Shown piece after piece: positions 63,473 through 64,000 of a stretch of DNA of 64,000 nt. Positions within the stretch are counted from its first letter, which is position 1. Every line of letters begins with the position of its first letter. The notes under the pieces were generated by a model. The model ran no database searches and was not told where the DNA came from. It was given only the letters and a program-made list of their open reading frames with translations. This DNA comes from Hylemonella sp. (lineage in GTDB: Bacteria > Pseudomonadota > Gammaproteobacteria > Burkholderiales > Burkholderiaceae_C), in contig JAUYQZ010000030.1 in assembly GCA_030695415.1 (NCBI GenBank), positions 62,001 through 126,000 on the forward strand, in the 5' to 3' direction. Both the position numbers and the translations under genes were made by a program.

Positions 63473-64000
63473 CGGGCCAGTGTAAGGGCTGCGAGCGCAG
63501 CGAGCGGTGCGGTATCGGCGCGCAGTGTGCGGCTGCCGAGGCTGACCGGCACGAAACCATGCGCACGCGCCGCCTGTTCTTCAGCAGGGCTCAAGCCGCC
63601 CTCGGGGCCGGAGAGAAAGACGAGCGGACCCTGATCGAGGGTGGCGACATAGGGCGCCAGCGGCACGCTGTCAGGCTGCAGGGAGAGCAGCAACCGTTGC
63701 GCCGGCAAGGGGCTGGCCAGCCAGGCGGGCACGGACTGCACGGCGTACACCGGTGGAACGCGGTTGCGCCCACTCTGTTCGCAGGCCGCAATGGCCACGC
63801 CCTGCCAGTGCTTGCGCTTCTTTTCAGCGCGCTCGCCGGCCAGGCGCAGCACGCTGCGCTCGGCCTGCAGCGGCTGCAGGCTGGCAACGCCCAGCTCGGT
63901 GGCCTTCTCGACCAGCCAGTCCATGCGTTCATTGGCCGGCATGCCCAGGGCCAGGTGAACTTCGCGGGGGGCTTCGCGTTCGATAGCGGTATGCGCCACG
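63469..64000 (-). CDS. rsmE: 16S rRNA (uracil(1498)-N(3))-methyltransferase (partial)
   Basis: About 176 residues of the C-terminal portion; the N-terminal PUA-like domain lies beyond the window edge and no start codon should be assigned here. The SPOUT methyltransferase motifs are visible: LGMPANERMDWLVEKATELG, LPLQAERS-like LQPLQAERSV, FLSGPEGGLSPAEEQAA and the knot LGSRTLRADTAPLAAL. It methylates U1498 of 16S rRNA. It overlaps the MFS gene by 4 bp. Confidence 0.94.
   Translation of the reverse strand, partial: VAHTAIEREAPREVHLALGMPANERMDWLVEKATELGVASLQPLQAERSVLRLAGERAEKKRKHWQGVAIAACEQSGRNRVPPVYAVQSVPAWLASPLPAQRLLLSLQPDSVPLAPYVATLDQGPLVFLSGPEGGLSPAEEQAARAHGFVPVSLGSRTLRADTAPLAALAALTLAR

Overview
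This window is chromosomal DNA of a high-GC betaproteobacterium, most likely order Burkholderiales and probably a Comamonadaceae-like genus. The gene order gyrB-dnaN-dnaA-(oriC)-rpmH-rnpA-yidD-yidC-mnmE, protein similarity by eye, and the betaproteobacterial metX-metW pair all point that way. The genus is not resolved. No tRNA, rRNA, CRISPR array or insertion sequence was recognised. The window opens inside a TolC-family gene and closes inside rsmE.

Layout. 1-1100: end of an outer-membrane efflux gene and a small secreted unknown. 1.2-7.2 kb: a branched-chain-amino-acid-type (HAAT) ABC importer with three ATPases and an embedded unknown membrane protein. Next to it are an AraC-type regulator, a class II aldolase and polyphosphate:AMP phosphotransferase (7.4-10.8 kb). 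10.8-14 kb: an AsmA-like protein, a cytochrome c and two divergent beta-barrel-like envelope proteins. 14-21.8 kb: a two-component system divergent from a CzcCBA-type heavy-metal RND efflux operon. 21.8-24.8 kb: the copper module copA / copZ-cueR with two CueR-type promoters. 24.9-30.6 kb: small membrane or housekeeping genes, pirin, a Spy-like chaperone, NnrU, an active-looking diguanylate cyclase and a chalcone-isomerase-like protein. 30.7-40.5 kb: the replication-origin region, with replication genes leftward and rpmH/yidC/mnmE rightward. 40.7-47 kb: an unknown gene, apt, a Kef-type antiporter and the KDO/LPS genes kdsD-kdsC-lptC with an SDR. 47-48.3 kb: an SbtA/SbtB-type bicarbonate transporter and its PII-like partner. 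48.3-49.4 kb: two tandem RRM RNA-binding proteins sharing an unusual 5' leader. 49.6-52.8 kb: a TlpA-like redoxin followed by a bufABCD (bufferin) operon. 52.9-56.8 kb: a GDT1-family transporter, a formate/nitrite channel, metX-metW under a SAM-II-type riboswitch, and hpt. 56.9-64 kb: a TRAP transporter divergent from an M20 peptidase, a lipase-like hydrolase, an MFS transporter and rsmE.

How the parts fit. Copper and metal handling recurs: a metal RND pump with its own two-component system, CopA/CopZ/CueR, and a bufferin pathway making a putative copper-binding modified peptide. The most interesting regulatory elements are (i) the two RRM-gene leaders, in which a perfect inverted repeat sequesters the Shine-Dalgarno sequence, (ii) a SAM-II-like riboswitch with a visible terminator/antiterminator choice ahead of metX, (iii) several genes whose start codon sits exactly six bases after a -10-like hexamer and that lack a ribosome-binding site, suggesting leaderless mRNAs, and (iv) a 118-bp structured inverted-repeat element between dctP and dctQM. 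All calls are by reading the sequence; no database search, structure prediction or skew calculation was run.
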